A stretch of DNA of 64,000 nt from an uncultured Oscillospiraceae bacterium (GCA_947626315.1 CANQRQ010000004.1:1-64000); one strand, 5' to 3'. Counted from the first letter of the stretch, positions 26,690-36,040 are shown. Program-made: numbers and translations. Notes: generated by a model from the sequence alone, not told the origin.

Positions 26690-27091
26690 ATGGCTGCAAA
26701 CAACGCGAAAAAGAAAGTCAGAACCCGCAGAAGAGAGCGCAAGAACATTGAAAAGGGCCAGGTCCATATCAGCTCTTCCTTCAATAACACCATGGTCACC
26801 ATCACCGATACCCAGGGCAACGCTCTGTCCTGGGCCTCCGCCGGCGGCCTGGGCTTCCGCGGAAGCAAGAAATCTACCCCCTTTGCCGCGCAGACCGCTG
26901 CCGAGACTGCCGCCCGCGCGGCCATGGAGCACGGCCTGAAGACGGTGGAAGTGTTCGTCAAGGGCCCTGGCTCCGGCCGTGAAGCCGCCATCCGCGCCCT
27001 GCAGACGGCAGGACTTGAAGTGACGATGATCAAGGACGTTACCCCCATTCCCCACAATGGCTGCCGTCCTCCGAAACGTCGCCGCGTCTAA
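26690..27091 (+). CDS. rpsK: 30S ribosomal protein S11
   Basis: S11, 133 aa, on the 30S platform. Family motifs are [63 protein letters not shown] and the C-terminal [18 protein letters not shown]. Confidence 0.98.
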   Translation: MAANNAKKKVRTRRRERKNIEKGQVHISSSFNNTMVTITDTQGNALSWASAGGLGFRGSKKSTPFAAQTAAETAARAAMEHGLKTVEVFVKGPGSGREAAIRALQTAGLEVTMIKDVTPIPHNGCRPPKRRRV

Positions 27092-27110
27092 TTGAAGGAG
27101 GGAAACAACT

Positions 27111-27737
27111 ATGGCAAGATATACTGAGGCAGTCTGCCGCCAGTGCCGCAGAGAGGGCCAGAAGCTCTTTCTCAAGGGCGACCGCTGCTATACCGATAAA
27201 TGCGCCATGAACGCCAGAGGCTTCGCCCCCGGCCAGCACGGCCAGGGCCGGAGCAAGACCTCCGATTACGGCCAGCAGCTGCGCGAGAAGCAGAAGGCCA
27301 AACGGTTCTACGGCGTTCTGGAGAGCCAGTTCCGCAGCTACTTTGAGATGGCGGAGCGCCGCCAGGGCCAGACCGGTGAAAACCTGCTGGCGATCCTGGA
27401 GTGCCGGCTGGACAACGTGGTTTACCGCATCGGCCTGGCCATGAGCCGCGCCGAGGCCCGCCAGATGGTCAGCCACGGGCACATCACCGTCAACGGCCGC
27501 AAGGTCAACATCCCCAGCTACCAGGTGAAGCCCGGCATGGTGGTGGCCCTCAAGGAGAGCAGCCGCAGCATCGAGAAGATCAAGGCCAACGTGGAGGCCA
27601 ACGCGTTCCGCCCCGCCCCCAAGTGGCTCGAGTATGACGCCAACAACATGATGGCCAAGGTCCTGGCCGTCCCCGCCCGGGACGATATCGACCTGCCCAT
27701 CGAGGAGCACCTGATCGTCGAGTTGTACTCCAAGTAA
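27111..27737 (+). CDS. rpsD: 30S ribosomal protein S4 (zinc-type)
   Basis: Primary 16S rRNA binder, 208 aa. The N-terminus has Cys9, Cys12, Cys26 and Cys31 (CRQC and CYTDKC), a zinc site found in many Gram-positive S4 proteins. The S4 RNA-binding domain is clear in [44 protein letters not shown]. In other bacteria S4 autoregulates its operon. No leader was recognised here. Confidence 0.98.
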   Translation: MARYTEAVCRQCRREGQKLFLKGDRCYTDKCAMNARGFAPGQHGQGRSKTSDYGQQLREKQKAKRFYGVLESQFRSYFEMAERRQGQTGENLLAILECRLDNVVYRIGLAMSRAEARQMVSHGHITVNGRKVNIPSYQVKPGMVVALKESSRSIEKIKANVEANAFRPAPKWLEYDANNMMAKVLAVPARDDIDLPIEEHLIVELYSK

Positions 27738-27818
27738 AATAGACACCCTCAAATTGGTAAGCTGACACAACGCGTCTGTCCTGGACGCAACACTTAAAAG
27801 GAGGGTACAATAACAAAT

Positions 27819-28769
27819 ATGATTGAAATCAAAAAGCCGCGGATCGAGTGCATTGAGACTCCCGCAGACAGCGCCTACGGCAAGTATATCATTGAACCTC
27901 TGGAACGCGGCTATGGCACCACGCTTGGAAACTCTCTTCGCAGGGTCCTGCTGTCTTCTCTGCCCGGCACCGCCTGCACCAGCATCAAGATCGCCGGTGT
28001 CCAGCATGAGTTTTCCACCATCCCCGGCGTGAAAGAGGACGTGACGGAGATCGTGCTCAACGTCAAGAGCATCATCGCCCGTCTCCACAGCACCGGACCC
28101 AAGACTGTCTACATTGAGGCCGCCGGCGAGGGCGTTGTCACCGCCGGGGACATCAAGGCGGACGCGGAGGTGGAGATCCTCAACCCGGAGCAGCCCATCG
28201 CCACACTGGGGCCGGAGGGCGCGCTGAACATGGAGCTGGTGCTGGACCACGGCCGGGGCTATGTCTCCGCGGAGAAGAATAAAAATCCCCAGATGGCCAT
28301 TGGCACCATCCCGGTGGATTCCATCTACACGCCTGTTTTGAAGGTCAACTACACCGTTGAAAACACCCGTGTGGGTAACCAGACGGACTTTGACAAGCTG
28401 ACGATCGAGGTCTGGACCGACAAGACCATGACGGCCAGAGACGCCCTCTCTCTGGGCGCCAAGATCCTCTGCGACCATTTCACCCTGTTTACCGACCTGT
28501 CTGACACCATCGGCAGCAACTCCACAGTCGTGGAGAAGGTGGAGAAGGAGCCGGACACCATGCTCAAAATGACCATCGAGGAGCTGGATCTGTCCGTGAG
28601 AAGCTTCAACTGCCTCAAGCGCGCCAACATCAACACGGTGGAGGATCTGGTCAACAAGACCCAGGACGAGATGATCAAGGTCCGGAACCTGGGCCGCAAG
28701 TCCCTGGAAGAGGTGGAGCACAAGCTGACGATGATGGGCTTGTCTCTGGCAAGCGAGGAATCCCAGTAA
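27819..28769 (+). CDS. rpoA: DNA-directed RNA polymerase subunit alpha
   Basis: Alpha subunit, 316 aa. The N-terminal assembly domain has [31 protein letters not shown] and [17 protein letters not shown] short linker leads to the C-terminal domain with [48 protein letters not shown], which binds UP elements and activators. The ATG follows AAAAGGAGGGT. It sits 81 bases after rpsD, in a gap where no gene is seen. Confidence 0.98.
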   Translation: MIEIKKPRIECIETPADSAYGKYIIEPLERGYGTTLGNSLRRVLLSSLPGTACTSIKIAGVQHEFSTIPGVKEDVTEIVLNVKSIIARLHSTGPKTVYIEAAGEGVVTAGDIKADAEVEILNPEQPIATLGPEGALNMELVLDHGRGYVSAEKNKNPQMAIGTIPVDSIYTPVLKVNYTVENTRVGNQTDFDKLTIEVWTDKTMTARDALSLGAKILCDHFTLFTDLSDTIGSNSTVVEKVEKEPDTMLKMTIEELDLSVRSFNCLKRANINTVEDLVNKTQDEMIKVRNLGRKSLEEVEHKLTMMGLSLASEESQ

Positions 28770-28904
28770 AGCGCTCACGCAAGCAAAGCTTCGCGCATCG
28801 GCTCAGGCGGCGGAAGGCCGCGGCCCGGCTGCACCGGGCCTCCTGAGCGCGGTGACTTTTCACAATCAGCTGATCCCCAGTAAGCAAAAAGGAGGAACGA
28901 CAAG
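28770..28904 (+). other. Three-way-junction-like spacer before rplQ
   Basis: GCTCAGG (28801-28807) pairs with CCTGAGC (28842-28848) around two inner hairpins, CGGC/GCCG (28808-28820) and GGCCCGG/CCGGGCC (28822-28840). The gap is much longer than usual in this cluster and could be a regulatory or processing element for rplQ. Confidence 0.5.
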
Positions 28905-29246
28905 ATGCCCGGAACAAGAAAGCTCGGCAGGCCCACTGACCAGCGCATGGCGATGCTCCGCCAGCAGGTCACGGATTTCCTGGATAAAGGCCGGATGGAG
29001 ACCACCGTCTCCCGCGCCAAGGAGATCGCGCCCCTGGCCGAGAAGATGATAAGCCTTGGCAAGAACAAGTCCCTGGCCAATTACCGCCAGGCGCTGGCCT
29101 TTATCACCCGCGAGGATGTGGCCAAGAAGGTGTTTGACGAGCTGGCTCCCAAGTATGCGGAACGCAGCGGCGGCTATACCCGCATCACCCGCATCGGCAA
29201 CCGCCGGGGCGACGCGGCCGAAGTGGCTGTCATCGAACTGGTATAA
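28905..29246 (+). CDS. rplQ: 50S ribosomal protein L17
   Basis: L17, 113 aa, last gene of the supercluster. It opens [25 protein letters not shown] and contains [17 protein letters not shown] and the C-terminal [26 protein letters not shown]. An AAAAGGAGGAAC ribosome site precedes it. Confidence 0.98.
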   Translation: MPGTRKLGRPTDQRMAMLRQQVTDFLDKGRMETTVSRAKEIAPLAEKMISLGKNKSLANYRQALAFITREDVAKKVFDELAPKYAERSGGYTRITRIGNRRGDAAEVAVIELV

Positions 29247-29259
29247 AACCATAAGCTTA

Positions 29260-29297
29260 AGCGGAGAGGAAAAACCTCTTCGCTTGCTTTTTGAGTG
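29260..29297 (+). terminator. Terminator of the ribosomal supercluster
   Basis: AAGCGGAGAGG / CCTCTTCGCTT (one G-U pair) with a short A loop, followed closely by GCTTTTTG, 15 bases after rplQ. Confidence 0.8.
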
Positions 29298-29318
29298 CTC
29301 TTGCGGAAAGCCCTTGAC

Positions 29319-29375
29319 AAAACAGGTCGAATGGATTAGCTTTAAGAAAAGGTCTAATCTGTTCGACCTGTTTTT
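29319..29375 (+). terminator. Second, long-stem terminator-like hairpin
   Basis: AACAGGTCGAATGGATTAG (29321-29339) pairs with the complementary segment at 29354-29372 over 19 positions, with only two G-U wobbles in RNA. It runs into TTTTTG. A consensus-like TTGACA (29314-29319) touches its left arm. It may back up the first terminator or control the small membrane gene downstream. Confidence 0.65.
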
Positions 29376-29424
29376 GCCGGAGGGACTTGGAGATGGCCGG
29401 AGAAGCGTGAAAAGAGGGATAGAA

Positions 29425-29730
29425 ATGCTGCTTATTCTGACCCCGCTGCTGGCGGTTTTGCTCCCTATAGCGGGCCTGCTCCGGCTGCAAAAGAGGCCGG
29501 AGCGGCCTCTGCGCCGGCCCTGGCTCTTCTCTCTGGGCAGCTTTGCCGCCTGCTGCGCGGTCATCTGCCTGGAGCTGCGGGCCCTGGGCCTGCGGGCAGA
29601 GCATGGAGATATCAGCGGCATTCTGGACACCTGGCAGGCCGCGCTGAAAATCAGCGCGGGCCTGAGCATTGTGACGCTGCTGGTGAACCTCCTGTTCCTA
29701 TACGCCGCCTTTTCCGAAAGAAGAAAATAG
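29425..29730 (+). CDS. Small predicted membrane protein of unknown function
   Basis: Not recognised. The 101-aa product has a membrane helix at about 2-20, a second at about 32-52 and a third near the C-terminus at about 77-96, with a charged end SERRK. ATG 29425 is preceded by AAGAGGG. The same frame is open further upstream, but that part crosses the terminator hairpins and antisense to rplQ. It lies alone between two terminators. Confidence 0.6.
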   Translation: MLLILTPLLAVLLPIAGLLRLQKRPERPLRRPWLFSLGSFAACCAVICLELRALGLRAEHGDISGILDTWQAALKISAGLSIVTLLVNLLFLYAAFSERRK

Positions 29731-29744
29731 CGTAAGCATAAAAA

Positions 29745-29782
29745 TCACCGGCTTCATTTTCAGAAGCCGGTGATTTTTTGAA
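29745..29782. terminator. Bidirectional terminator
   Basis: AAAATCACCGGCTTC / GAAGCCGGTGATTTT, with A and T tracts on both sides, between the small membrane gene and the convergent rpsR. Confidence 0.85.
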
Positions 29783-29790
29783 GGGTTAAA

Positions 29791-30030
29791 TTAGTCGGTC
29801 ACGTAGGGCAGCAGGGCGATCTGACGGGCTCTCTTGATAGCCTCGGTCAGCTGCCGCTGGTGCATGGCGCAGGTGCCGGTGGTGCGGCGGGGCAGGATCT
29901 TGCTCCGCTCGGACAGGAAGCGGCGAAGCTTGGCAGTGTCCTTATAGTCGATATAGGTGGCCTTGTCCACGCAGAACTGGCAGACTTTCCTGCGCTTGCG
30001 GGTCTTGGGGTTGTTCTTATCGAAAGGCAT
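29791..30030 (-). CDS. rpsR: 30S ribosomal protein S18
   Basis: S18, 79 aa, partner of S6 on the 30S platform. It has [21 protein letters not shown] with a Cys pair (C17, C20) and [38 protein letters not shown]. It is the last gene of the rpsF-ssb-rpsR operon. Confidence 0.98.
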   Translation of the reverse strand: MPFDKNNPKTRKRRKVCQFCVDKATYIDYKDTAKLRRFLSERSKILPRRTTGTCAMHQRQLTEAIKRARQIALLPYVTD

Positions 30031-30069
30031 AAAGCGGTTCCTCCTTACATAATGTTATGGGATATCCCC

Positions 30070-30540
30070 TCAGAACGGCAGCTCGCCGTCCCCATCGTCC
30101 AGCTCCGAGAAGGCGGAGGGGGCAGGGGCGGAGCTCCTGGCGCTGTTGTCATAGCTGTTATAGGAGCTGCTGCTGTAAGAATTGCTGTGGCTGTCACTCC
30201 GCGGCTCCCCGTCGCGGCGCTTGCTCTCGCCGAAATAGACATTATCTACCACGATCTCCGCGCTGCGGCGCTTGCCGCCCTCCCGGTCCGTCCAATCCCG
30301 GATCTGGAGCCGGCCGGAGACCACGGCCATACTGCCCTTCTGGAAATACTTGCTGACAAACTCGGCGGTCTGGCGCCAGGCCACACAGTCGATAAAATCG
30401 GTCTGCCGCTCGCCGCTGTCCCGGTTGGCGAAATCCCGATCCACCGCCACGGTGAAGGAAGCCACAGGCGTCTGGGACTGGGTGTATCTGAGCTCCGGAT
30501 CCCGGGTCAGACGGCCCATGATGACGATATGGTTTAACAT
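30070..30540 (-). CDS. ssb: Single-stranded DNA-binding protein
   Basis: OB-fold protein of 156 aa that coats single-stranded DNA in replication and repair. The N-terminus MLNHIVIMGRLTRDPELRYTQSQTPVASFTVAVDRD and FIDCVAWRQTAEFVSKYFQKGSMAVVSGRLQIRDW are typical. A Ser/Asn-rich linker leads to the acidic tip ELDDGDGELPF, which recruits partner proteins. It is placed between rpsF and rpsR as in most Firmicutes. Confidence 0.97.
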   Translation of the reverse strand: MLNHIVIMGRLTRDPELRYTQSQTPVASFTVAVDRDFANRDSGERQTDFIDCVAWRQTAEFVSKYFQKGSMAVVSGRLQIRDWTDREGGKRRSAEIVVDNVYFGESKRRDGEPRSDSHSNSYSSSSYNSYDNSARSSAPAPSAFSELDDGDGELPF

Positions 30541-30551
30541 GCCGCCACCCC

Positions 30552-30848
30552 TTATTCAGCCCGCAGGGTGATCAGCCGGCGCAGGATCCCGTCGGTAATG
30601 CCAAGGATACGGTCCAGCTCCGCGGGGAACTCGGGGCCGCTGGTGAACTTCATCAGCACATAGTAGCCTTCGGAGAGATAGTTGATTTCATAGGCCAGCT
30701 TGCGCTTACCCATTTCCTCCAGTTCCTCCAGCGTACCGTTGGCCTCAACAAGTGCCTTGAACTTCTCCACCAGCTCGGCGGTCTGCTCCTCCGTGCAGTT
30801 GGGATTGATGATGTACATAACCTCGTACTTTTCGCTTGCTTTTGCCAT
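30552..30848 (-). CDS. rpsF: 30S ribosomal protein S6
   Basis: S6, 98 aa, which pairs with S18. It contains KYEVMYIINPNCTEEQTAELVEKFK, MGKRKLAYEINYLSEGYYVLMKF and EFPAELDRILGITDGILRRLI. The ATG at 30848 has a perfect AAAAGGAGGTG site, so a longer in-frame reading beginning at 30911 is rejected. Confidence 0.97.
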   Translation of the reverse strand: MAKASEKYEVMYIINPNCTEEQTAELVEKFKALVEANGTLEELEEMGKRKLAYEINYLSEGYYVLMKFTSGPEFPAELDRILGITDGILRRLITLRAE

Positions 30849-30926
30849 GGTTGCACCTCCTTTTGGCCTTTTGGCCCCCGCTCGCGGCGGGAGCAAGGAA
30901 AGCCCGCTCATCAGACAGGCCTAATT

Positions 30927-30954
30927 ATTATACCGGATTTTCCCGAAAAGTCAA
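30927..30954 (-). promoter_or_regulatory. Promoter of rpsF-ssb-rpsR
   Basis: On the minus strand TTGACT (30954-30949), a 16-base spacer and a perfect TATAAT (30932-30927) lie about 80 bases before rpsF. Confidence 0.8.
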
Positions 30955-30961
30955 GGTTTTT

Positions 30962-31125
30962 TTGACAACGGGAGGCAGAAGGGACTATAAAAGCGCGCGG
31001 CAGGGGGGACTTGCGCCCGACGGCGTTTTGCGGTATGATAAACAAACACGGCGCCACGGCCGCCGGATTCCGGCGGCGCAGCGCTGAAATTGTTGACAAA
31101 ATCGAAACATCTTACATGATATAAT
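30962..31125 (+). promoter_or_regulatory. Tandem promoter candidates before the dehydratase activase genes
   Basis: Two reasonable promoters read rightward: TTGACA (30962-30967) with TATAAA (30986-30991, 18-base spacer), and TTGCGC (31011-31016) with TATGAT (31034-31039, 17-base spacer). A third set, TTGACA (31093) and TATAAT (31120), has consensus boxes but an over-long 21-base spacer. Apart from these the gap 30849-31200 holds no gene. Confidence 0.5.
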
Positions 31126-31200
31126 GTGCTAAAGTATAAAAAGATATCTTCCGGCCCAGGCCGGGCCGGAAGCAGCGATAGAATTTGAAGCAGGGATGGT

Positions 31201-34173
31201 ATGGAGAGCCGGGAACAGAAACTTTGCGTAGGCATTGACGTGGGCTCCACCACGGCCAAGATCGTGGTCGTGGACGGGGGCCAGGTGGTCTATGAAAAAT
31301 ATCAGCGGCATTTTTCCCAGGTCCGGGAAAAGCTGCTGGAAATGCTGGAGGAGGCCTGCCCCGTCATCGGGGACAGGCGCTTTCAGTGCGCCCTCAGCGG
31401 CTCAGCGGGCCTGGGCATTGCGGACGCGGCGGGCATCCCCTTTGTCCAGGAGGTCTTCGCCACGGCGGAGACGGTCAGGCACACCGCGCCGGATACGGAC
31501 GTGGTCATCGAGCTGGGGGGCGAGGACGCCAAGATCATTTTCTTTAGGGGCGGCCTGGACGAGCGGATGAACGGCAGCTGCGCCGGGGGCACCGGGGCCT
31601 TTATCGACCAGATGGCCACGCTTCTGAATGTGACGCCGGACGAGATGGACGAGCTGAGCCTGCGGAGCGAGCGGCTGTACCCCATCGCCTCCCGCTGCGG
31701 CGTCTTTGCCAAGACGGATATCCAGCCCCTGCTGAACCAGGGCGCCCGGAAGGAGGACGTGGCCGCCAGCATCTACCAGGCGGTGGTGAACCAGACCATC
31801 GCGGGCCTGGCCCAGGGCCGGAAGATCGACGGGAAGGTGATGTTCCTGGGCGGGCCGCTGAGTTTCTGCCTGGGGCTTCGGCGGCGCTTCACCGAGACGC
31901 TGAAGCTCTCGGAGGAGAACGCGATCTTCCCGCCCTACGCCCGCTTCGCGGTGGCCTATGGGGCCTCGCTCTACGCCGGGAAGCAGCGGGAGGACTTCAA
32001 CTATGAGGAGCTGCGCCAGCGGCTGCTGGAAACGGCCCACCTGGCCTCCGGCGTGGCGGCGGAGCCGCCGCTGTTTGCGGACCAGGCGGAGCTGGACGCC
32101 TTTATCCGGCGGCACAACCGGGCGGACGTGCGCCGGGAGGCGCTGGGTACATACCGGGGCAAGGCCTATCTGGGGGTGGACTGCGGCAGCACCACCACCA
32201 AGTTTGCCCTGATCGGCGAAGAAAACCAGCTGCTGTACAGCTTTTACGATTCCAACCGGGGCAGCCCGGTGGAGATCGTCCGGCAGCAGCTGCAGGAGAT
32301 TTACGCCCAGTGCGGGGACCGGGTGCGGATCGCCGCGGCGGCGGTCACCGGCTACGGGGAGGAGCTGATCAAGCACGCCTTCCACCTGGATCTGGGCATT
32401 GTGGAGACCCTGGCCCATCTGAAGGCGGCCAAGTTCTTCAACCCCCAGGTGGACTTCATCCTGGACATCGGCGGGCAGGACATCAAGTGCTTTCGGGTGC
32501 GAAACGGCGCCATCGACAGCATCATGCTCAACGAGGCCTGCTCCTCCGGCTGCGGCTCCTTTATCGAGACCTTTGCCCGCTCCATGGGCTACGACGTGAA
32601 GGAGTTCAGCCGCCTTGGGCTGCTGGCCAAGCGGCCGGTGAGCCTGGGGACCCGCTGCACGGTGTTCATGAACTCCTCCGTCAAGCAGGCCCAGAAGGAC
32701 GGGGCCTGCGTGGAGGATATCTCCGCGGGCCTGTCTCTGAGCGTGGTGAAAAACGCCATTTATAAAGTCATCCGGGCGGGCTCCGCGGCGGAGCTGGGGG
32801 AGAACATCGTGGTCCAGGGGGGGACCTTCCTGAACAACGCGGTGCTCCGGAACTTTGAGCGGGAGCTGGGGCGGAACGTGATCCGCCCGGAGATCTCCGG
32901 CCTGATGGGGGCTTTCGGCGCGGCGCTCTACGCCAGGAGCGAGGAAAAGCCGGAGGGCTCCTCCAGCCTGGGCCCGGCGGAGCTGGAGGGCTTCAGCCAC
33001 CGGGTCAAGTCCGCGGTCTGCAGCGGCTGCACCAACAACTGCCGCCTGACGGTGAACCTCTTCCCGGGCGGGGAACGCTATGTCTCCGGCAACCGCTGTG
33101 AGCGGGGCCTGGGCATCCGGAAAAAGCAGGAGGAGAGCCTGAACCTCCACGAATACAAGCGCCGCCTCCTGGCGGAGATCGGGGAGAAAAAGCCGGAAAA
33201 GGCGGTCCGGGGCGTGATCGGCATGCCGATGGCCCTGGGCATGTTTGAGCTGCTGCCCCTCTGGCACGGGATCTTCACGGCCCTGGGCTTTGAGGTCCTG
33301 GTCTCCTCCCCCTCCACCCGGCAGACCTATCTGCGGGGCCAGCAGAGCATCCCCTCGGACACCGCCTGCTATCCCGCCAAGCTGATGCACGGGCACGTGG
33401 AGGAGCTGATCGACCGGGGCGCGGACGCCGTCTTTTATCCCTGCATCGTCTATAACGTGGACGAAAAGCGCTCCGACAACCACTATAACTGCCCGGTGGT
33501 GGCCTATTACGCGGAGCTTTTGAAGGGCAACGTGGAGCGGCTGCAGCAGGTCAAATTCCTGCACCCCTATCTGAACATCAACGACCGCCGGCAGCTGAGC
33601 CACGAGCTGTTCACCTTCCTCCGGCAGGAGGGCTACGAGGTCCACCGGCACGAGATAAAGCAGGCGGTGGACCGGGGCTTTGAGGCCTACCGGCAGTATA
33701 TGGAGGCGGTCTGCGCCGAGGGCGAACGGGTGGTGGAGCAGGCCCGGCGGGAGGGCAGGCGCGTCCTGATCCTGGCCGGCCGGCCCTATCACATCGACCC
33801 GGAGATCGGCCACGGGATCGACAAGCTCTGCGAGAGCCTGGGCTTCGCGGTGGTCAGCGAGGACAGCGTGTGGCGCTTGGCCAAAAACCGGCCGGAGGTG
33901 CGGGTGCTGAACCAGTGGACCTATCACGCCCGGCTGTACAACGCCGCTCAGTTCGCCTGTGAGCACCCGGACGTGGAGCTGGTGCAGCTGGTGTCCTTCG
34001 GCTGCGGGCTGGACGCCATCACCACCGACGAGGTCAAGGACATCCTGGAGCGAAACGGCAAGCTCTATACCCAGATCAAGATCGACGAAATCACCAACCT
34101 GGGCGCGGTGAAGATTCGGCTCAGGAGCCTGATCGGAGCCATTGAAGAAAGAGAGGCGGGCCATGCAGGCTGA
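31201..34173 (+). CDS. Acyl-CoA dehydratase activase-related protein (two activase domains plus DUF2229)
   Basis: Protein of 990 aa in the HgdC/BadF/BcrA-D activase group, which use ATP to drive electron transfer into 2-hydroxyacyl-CoA dehydratases. Two ASKHA ATPase domains are present, at about 8-260 (GIDVGSTTAKIVVVD) and 325-580 (GVDCGSTTTKFALIG). Both retain the cluster Cys pair: NGSCAGGTG with SRCGVFAKTD in the first, and NEACSSGCGSF with TRCTVFMNSS in the second. A Cys-rich linker CSGCTNNC (about 607) precedes a DUF2229 CoA-substrate domain (about 660-900). It overlaps the next gene by 11 bases. The physiological substrate is unknown. Confidence 0.9.
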   Translation: MESREQKLCVGIDVGSTTAKIVVVDGGQVVYEKYQRHFSQVREKLLEMLEEACPVIGDRRFQCALSGSAGLGIADAAGIPFVQEVFATAETVRHTAPDTDVVIELGGEDAKIIFFRGGLDERMNGSCAGGTGAFIDQMATLLNVTPDEMDELSLRSERLYPIASRCGVFAKTDIQPLLNQGARKEDVAASIYQAVVNQTIAGLAQGRKIDGKVMFLGGPLSFCLGLRRRFTETLKLSEENAIFPPYARFAVAYGASLYAGKQREDFNYEELRQRLLETAHLASGVAAEPPLFADQAELDAFIRRHNRADVRREALGTYRGKAYLGVDCGSTTTKFALIGEENQLLYSFYDSNRGSPVEIVRQQLQEIYAQCGDRVRIAAAAVTGYGEELIKHAFHLDLGIVETLAHLKAAKFFNPQVDFILDIGGQDIKCFRVRNGAIDSIMLNEACSSGCGSFIETFARSMGYDVKEFSRLGLLAKRPVSLGTRCTVFMNSSVKQAQKDGACVEDISAGLSLSVVKNAIYKVIRAGSAAELGENIVVQGGTFLNNAVLRNFERELGRNVIRPEISGLMGAFGAALYARSEEKPEGSSSLGPAELEGFSHRVKSAVCSGCTNNCRLTVNLFPGGERYVSGNRCERGLGIRKKQEESLNLHEYKRRLLAEIGEKKPEKAVRGVIGMPMALGMFELLPLWHGIFTALGFEVLVSSPSTRQTYLRGQQSIPSDTACYPAKLMHGHVEELIDRGADAVFYPCIVYNVDEKRSDNHYNCPVVAYYAELLKGNVERLQQVKFLHPYLNINDRRQLSHELFTFLRQEGYEVHRHEIKQAVDRGFEAYRQYMEAVCAEGERVVEQARREGRRVLILAGRPYHIDPEIGHGIDKLCESLGFAVVSEDSVWRLAKNRPEVRVLNQWTYHARLYNAAQFACEHPDVELVQLVSFGCGLDAITTDEVKDILERNGKLYTQIKIDEITNLGAVKIRLRSLIGAIEEREAGHAG

Positions 34174-35449
34174 AAACGAGGCGCAGGTGCGCCGGCCAAG
34201 CCTGGAGGAGATCCGGCGGGATGGCTACACCATCCTGATCCCGACCATGCTCCCCACCCATTTTAAAATCATGGAGGGCGTTCTGCGCTCCTTCGGCTAC
34301 CGCGCGGTGCTGCTGGAAAACAGCGACGAGCGCGTGGTGGAATACGGGCTGAAATACGTCCACAACGACACCTGCTACCCCGCGCTGCTGGTGATCGGGC
34401 AGCTGCTCTCCGCCATCGAGAGCGGGCAGTACGACCGGAAAAAGCTGGCCCTGCTGATCACCCAGACCGGGGGCGGCTGCCGGGCCTCCAATTACATCCA
34501 GCTGCTGCGCAAGGCCCTGCGGAAGGCGGGCCTGGAGGAGATCCCCGTGCTGTCGCTGAACGTGTCCGGCCTGGAGAAGGAGAGCGCTTTGAAGATGACC
34601 CCGGCCCTGGCGGCCCGGTTCCTGCTGGCGGTGCTGTGCGGGGATCTGCTGATGCTGCTGCGCAACCAGGTAAAGCCCTACGAGCGGGAACCAGGCGCCG
34701 CGGAGCGGCTGGAAGCGAGCTGGGTGGAGCGGCTGAGCCAGGCCCTGAGCAGGGACAGCCGGTTCAGCTACCGGCGGCTCAGAGGCCTCTACCGGCAGAT
34801 CGTCCGGGATTTTGAGGCGCTGCCCGTGGAGGGGGAGCGCAAGGTCCGGGTGGGCATCGTGGGGGAAATCTTCGTGAAGTTCTCCCCCCTGGGCAACAAC
34901 GAGCTGGAGAAGTTCCTGGCCCGGGAAAACGCCGAGGTGGTCATGCCAGGCCTGATGGATTTCTGCATGTACTGCGCCCACAGCTCCCTTACCGACGCCC
35001 GGCTCTTCGGCATCAAGCGGGTCAAGGGCCTGGCCTTCGGCGCGGCCCTGGGCCTGCTGGAGAAGCTGCAAAAGGACCTGATCCGCATCATCCGGGCGGA
35101 GAGCCGCTTTGACCCGCCCACGCCCTTCGCCCATGTGGAGAAGCTGGCGGAGACCATCGTGAGCCCCGGGACCAAGATGGGCGAGGGCTGGCTGCTGACC
35201 GGGGAGATGATCGAGCTGATCGAACAGGGGGTCAACAACATCGTCTGCGTGCAGCCCTTCGGCTGCCTGCCCAACCACATTGTGGGCAAGGGCATGATGA
35301 AGCCCCTGAAGGAGCGGTACCCGGAGGCCAACATCGTGGCCGTGGACTATGACGCCGGGGCCACCCGCATCAACCAGGAAAACCGGATCAAGCTCATGCT
35401 CTCCAACGCGGTCAAAAGCGAGACGCAGTCGGAGGCCGTCGGCGTATAA
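34163..35449 (+). CDS. 2-hydroxyacyl-CoA dehydratase-type protein
   Basis: Protein of 428 aa resembling the dehydratase D-component/HgdB family that follows or is fused to the large activase in many Clostridia. It carries conserved Cys-containing segments HNDTCYPALLVIGQL, TQTGGGCRASNYIQLL, MDFCMYCAHSS and CVQPFGCLPNHIVGKGM that could bind an iron-sulfur cluster. ATG 34163 lies inside the end of the upstream gene. A TTG at 34142 is in frame but has no better ribosome site. It acts with the upstream activase by position. The reaction is unassigned. Confidence 0.85.
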   Translation: MQAENEAQVRRPSLEEIRRDGYTILIPTMLPTHFKIMEGVLRSFGYRAVLLENSDERVVEYGLKYVHNDTCYPALLVIGQLLSAIESGQYDRKKLALLITQTGGGCRASNYIQLLRKALRKAGLEEIPVLSLNVSGLEKESALKMTPALAARFLLAVLCGDLLMLLRNQVKPYEREPGAAERLEASWVERLSQALSRDSRFSYRRLRGLYRQIVRDFEALPVEGERKVRVGIVGEIFVKFSPLGNNELEKFLARENAEVVMPGLMDFCMYCAHSSLTDARLFGIKRVKGLAFGAALGLLEKLQKDLIRIIRAESRFDPPTPFAHVEKLAETIVSPGTKMGEGWLLTGEMIELIEQGVNNIVCVQPFGCLPNHIVGKGMMKPLKERYPEANIVAVDYDAGATRINQENRIKLMLSNAVKSETQSEAVGV

Positions 35450-35480
35450 GGCGTAAAAAGGCGTATAAAGCGCATAGGCA

Positions 35481-35522
35481 TAGAAAATGCCTCCCCCGCG
35501 AAAGCGGGGGGAGGCATTTTTC
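35481..35522. terminator. Bidirectional terminator
   Basis: AAAATGCCTCCCCC-gcgaaagc-GGGGGGAGGCATTTTT lies between the convergent dehydratase gene and greA. The stem is strong and has T tracts on both strands. Confidence 0.88.
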
Positions 35523-36024
35523 AGTATTGCAGTAGCGGGGCGGAGCCGTCGTCCTCGGTCTTGGTGATGGAGCGGATCTGGGCTTCATAGCTGTAGTGCT
35601 CGTTCACCTGGACGGTGAAGCGGTCCCCCACCTTTTTGCCCAGCACCTGCTTGCCGAAAGGGGATTCCTTGCTGATCAGCCCCTTGCGGGGGTCGCAGCG
35701 GACGGTGGTCACCACCTGGATGATCTCCGTCTCCTCGTCCTCGGGCAGGTAGATCTCCACCTTGTCGAAAAGGCCCACCTCGTCGGCCCCGGAGCGGTCG
35801 TCGATCACCCGGGCGGTTTTGATCATGCCCTCCAGATAGCGGATGCGGCTGCGGTTCTTGTTCTGGGCCTGCTTGGCGGCCTTGTACTCATAGTTCTCGC
35901 TCAGGTCCCCAAAGGCCCGGGTGCGCTTGACCTCCTCGATCAGCTCCGGCATCAGCTCCAGCCGCCGGTAGTCCAGCTCCCGGCGCATCTTCTCCAGGTC
36001 CTGCCTGGTCAGTTCATCATGCAT
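35521..36024 (-). CDS. greA: Transcription elongation factor GreA
   Basis: Rescues backtracked RNA polymerase by stimulating transcript cleavage; 167 aa. The N-terminal coiled coil (about 1-80) contains ELDYRRLELMPELIEEVKRTRAFGDLSENYEYKAAK with the acidic tip DLSENYEY. The FKBP-like domain follows with ISKESPFGKQVLGKKVGDRF. ATG 36024 follows GGGAGA. A longer reading through the upstream gene is a frame artefact. Confidence 0.95.
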   Translation of the reverse strand: MHDELTRQDLEKMRRELDYRRLELMPELIEEVKRTRAFGDLSENYEYKAAKQAQNKNRSRIRYLEGMIKTARVIDDRSGADEVGLFDKVEIYLPEDEETEIIQVVTTVRCDPRKGLISKESPFGKQVLGKKVGDRFTVQVNEHYSYEAQIRSITKTEDDGSAPLLQY

Positions 36025-36040
36025 ACAGTCTCCCGTCCGG

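Noticed and set aside
31093-31125. TTGACA and TATAAT as a single strong promoter for the activase gene
   Set aside because: Both boxes are consensus, but the 21-base spacer is too long for normal sigma-A use. Two other candidates upstream have proper spacing.
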